Assembly (NCBI RefSeq): GCF_000565285.1
Contig: NZ_APVL01000012.1
Span: 1-64,000 of the forward strand
DNA length: 64,000 bases
Direction of reading: 5' to 3'
Source of the DNA: Cytobacillus firmus DS1
Lineage (GTDB): Bacteria > Bacillota > Bacilli > Bacillales > Cytobacillaceae
The position numbers and the translations under genes are program-made. This document shows, in pieces, positions 63,309 to 64,000 of the stretch; position 1 is the first letter of the stretch, and the number at the start of each line of letters is the position of its first letter. The notes under the pieces are model-generated. The model worked only from the letters and a program-made list of their open reading frames with translations. It had not been told where the DNA came from and did no database searches.

Positions 63309-63992
63309 TTAAGAGCTTTGATTTGGAATAAGGCTGTTCACCTTGTCGTAAAATTTCCGCTGGTTCAGTCTGAGAATTTCTCGTCCTGCACGTGTTTTGT
63401 GCTTAATCATATAGCTTTCTGCCAGCATGCTGTCTTTTTTCAATAAAGCCTGGTAGATCTCTTCATGTTCTTCGATGGAAGCTTGAATATGCTCGTCATT
63501 GCCCTTAAAAAGCGAAGGATACCGTTTTGTATTTGCCCAAAGCTCATCAATGGTCCGAATGAGCAGCTGATTATTGCAGGCTGAATAGATTTTTTTATGA
63601 AACTTTACATTCAATGTTTCAAAATGGGCGTAATCCTTTTCATTGAAAGCTTCAATGGACTCATCTAAAATCTCCCTCAGTTCAGCCAAGAGGCTTTCAG
63701 TCATTCCTTCTACAGCAAATCTCGTTGAAAGCCCTTCCAATTCTACCCGCAATTCAAAAATCTCCTGAATATCCTTAGAAGATAATGTACTTACAACAGC
63801 TCCCACATGGGGCTTAAATTCAATCAGCTTTTCAGAATCTAATTGACTGATCGCTTCCCTCACCGGGATTTCACTGCTTTGGAATCTTACAGCGAGACGG
63901 CTGATAACCAGCTTTTCACCAAATTCATATTGACCGCTCAGGATCTCTTCTTTAAGAGTTTGGTAAATCATTTCTTTTTTTGTTCGGTACAT
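63309..63992 (-). CDS. GntR-family regulator, FCD subfamily
   Basis: Ligand-responsive DNA-binding protein of about 227 residues. The winged helix (about 8-72) shows VISRLAVRFQSSEIPVREAISQL, and the FCD effector domain (about 78-220) has the helical ELRVELEGLSTRFAVEG, FHKKIYSACNNQLL and HEEIYQALL segments with their metal-ligand His residues. FCD domains usually bind carboxylic acids, in line with the transporter and enzymes downstream. The ATG at 63992 lies eight bases from the window edge, so its ribosome binding site and promoter are outside; a start further upstream cannot be excluded. Confidence 0.88.
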   Translation of the reverse strand: MYRTKKEMIYQTLKEEILSGQYEFGEKLVISRLAVRFQSSEIPVREAISQLDSEKLIEFKPHVGAVVSTLSSKDIQEIFELRVELEGLSTRFAVEGMTESLLAELREILDESIEAFNEKDYAHFETLNVKFHKKIYSACNNQLLIRTIDELWANTKRYPSLFKGNDEHIQASIEEHEEIYQALLKKDSMLAESYMIKHKTRAGREILRLNQRKFYDKVNSLIPNQSS

Positions 63993-64000
63993 ACTCAATC

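Overview
The window looks like a chromosomal segment of a low-to-mid GC, motile, Gram-positive Bacillaceae bacterium of the Bacillus/Cytobacillus type. The support is strong AGGAGG-type ribosome binding sites, frequent GTG/TTG starts, Bacillus-type secreted and wall enzymes (LTA-synthase-like sulfatase, LysM/NlpC-P60 hydrolase, class A beta-lactamase-like hydrolase), a poly-gamma-glutamate capsule operon and a RocB-like peptidase. There are no rRNA or tRNA genes, no CRISPR array, no prophage and no intact insertion sequence.

Layout. 1-11.4 kb: an array of CTATTTGC-type repeats, an orphan Yip1/HlyD pair, then envelope genes (5'-nucleotidase, LtaS-like enzyme, acyltransferase, secreted SH3-like/DUF3298 protein, serine hydrolase). 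11.5-17.3 kb: a PAS/HATPase regulator with an N-terminal cysteine cluster, a CHASE3-GGDEF diguanylate cyclase, a small protein, a second and much larger CTATTTGC array (about 34 units), a wall peptidase with one catalytically dead NlpC domain, and a 190-nt region of nested stem-loops. 17.3-22.7 kb: a poly-gamma-glutamate operon in the order B-C-A-D-E followed by a gamma-PGA hydrolase. 23-29.4 kb: a secreted triple-PPC protein, a chemoreceptor and a multi-PAS diguanylate cyclase. 29.6-32.5 kb: a two-gene unit encoding an HNH-motif protein with membrane segments and a protein with 11-residue amphipathic repeats; I know no described function for it. 33-40 kb: a nitrilase-hyuA-hyuB operon behind a good sigma-54 promoter, with a divergent sigma-54 activator. 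40-51.4 kb: RocB-like peptidase, Cache chemoreceptor, MEDS hybrid histidine kinase, a lipoprotein, small unknown genes, a frameshifted transglutaminase gene and a transposase remnant. 51.4-64 kb: a permease and a nitroreductase, then a leftward 11-gene catabolic cluster (GntR regulator, FAH-family hydrolase, Ldh-type and D-2-hydroxyacid dehydrogenases, SDR, COG2159 amidohydrolase, Rieske protein, M20 peptidase, tripartite tricarboxylate transporter).

Themes. (1) Five secreted proteins share one roughly 75-residue SH3-like module (WDG..L..GQIGR....Y.TPSK.KL), attached to different enzymes or adhesive domains. (2) A perfect palindrome, core TCAATCAAACGTTTGATTGA, occurs five times, always between genes. 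(3) Signal transduction is dense: two diguanylate cyclases, two chemoreceptors, a hybrid kinase and a PAS/HATPase regulator. (4) Two nutrient clusters appear, one for hydantoin-like compounds under sigma-54 and one for an unidentified carboxylate under GntR.

The best candidates for something undescribed are the HNH/11-mer-repeat gene pair, the two CTATTTGC arrays, the dispersed palindrome and the structured region at 17.1-17.3 kb. All functions are inferred by reading the sequence; no database search was run.
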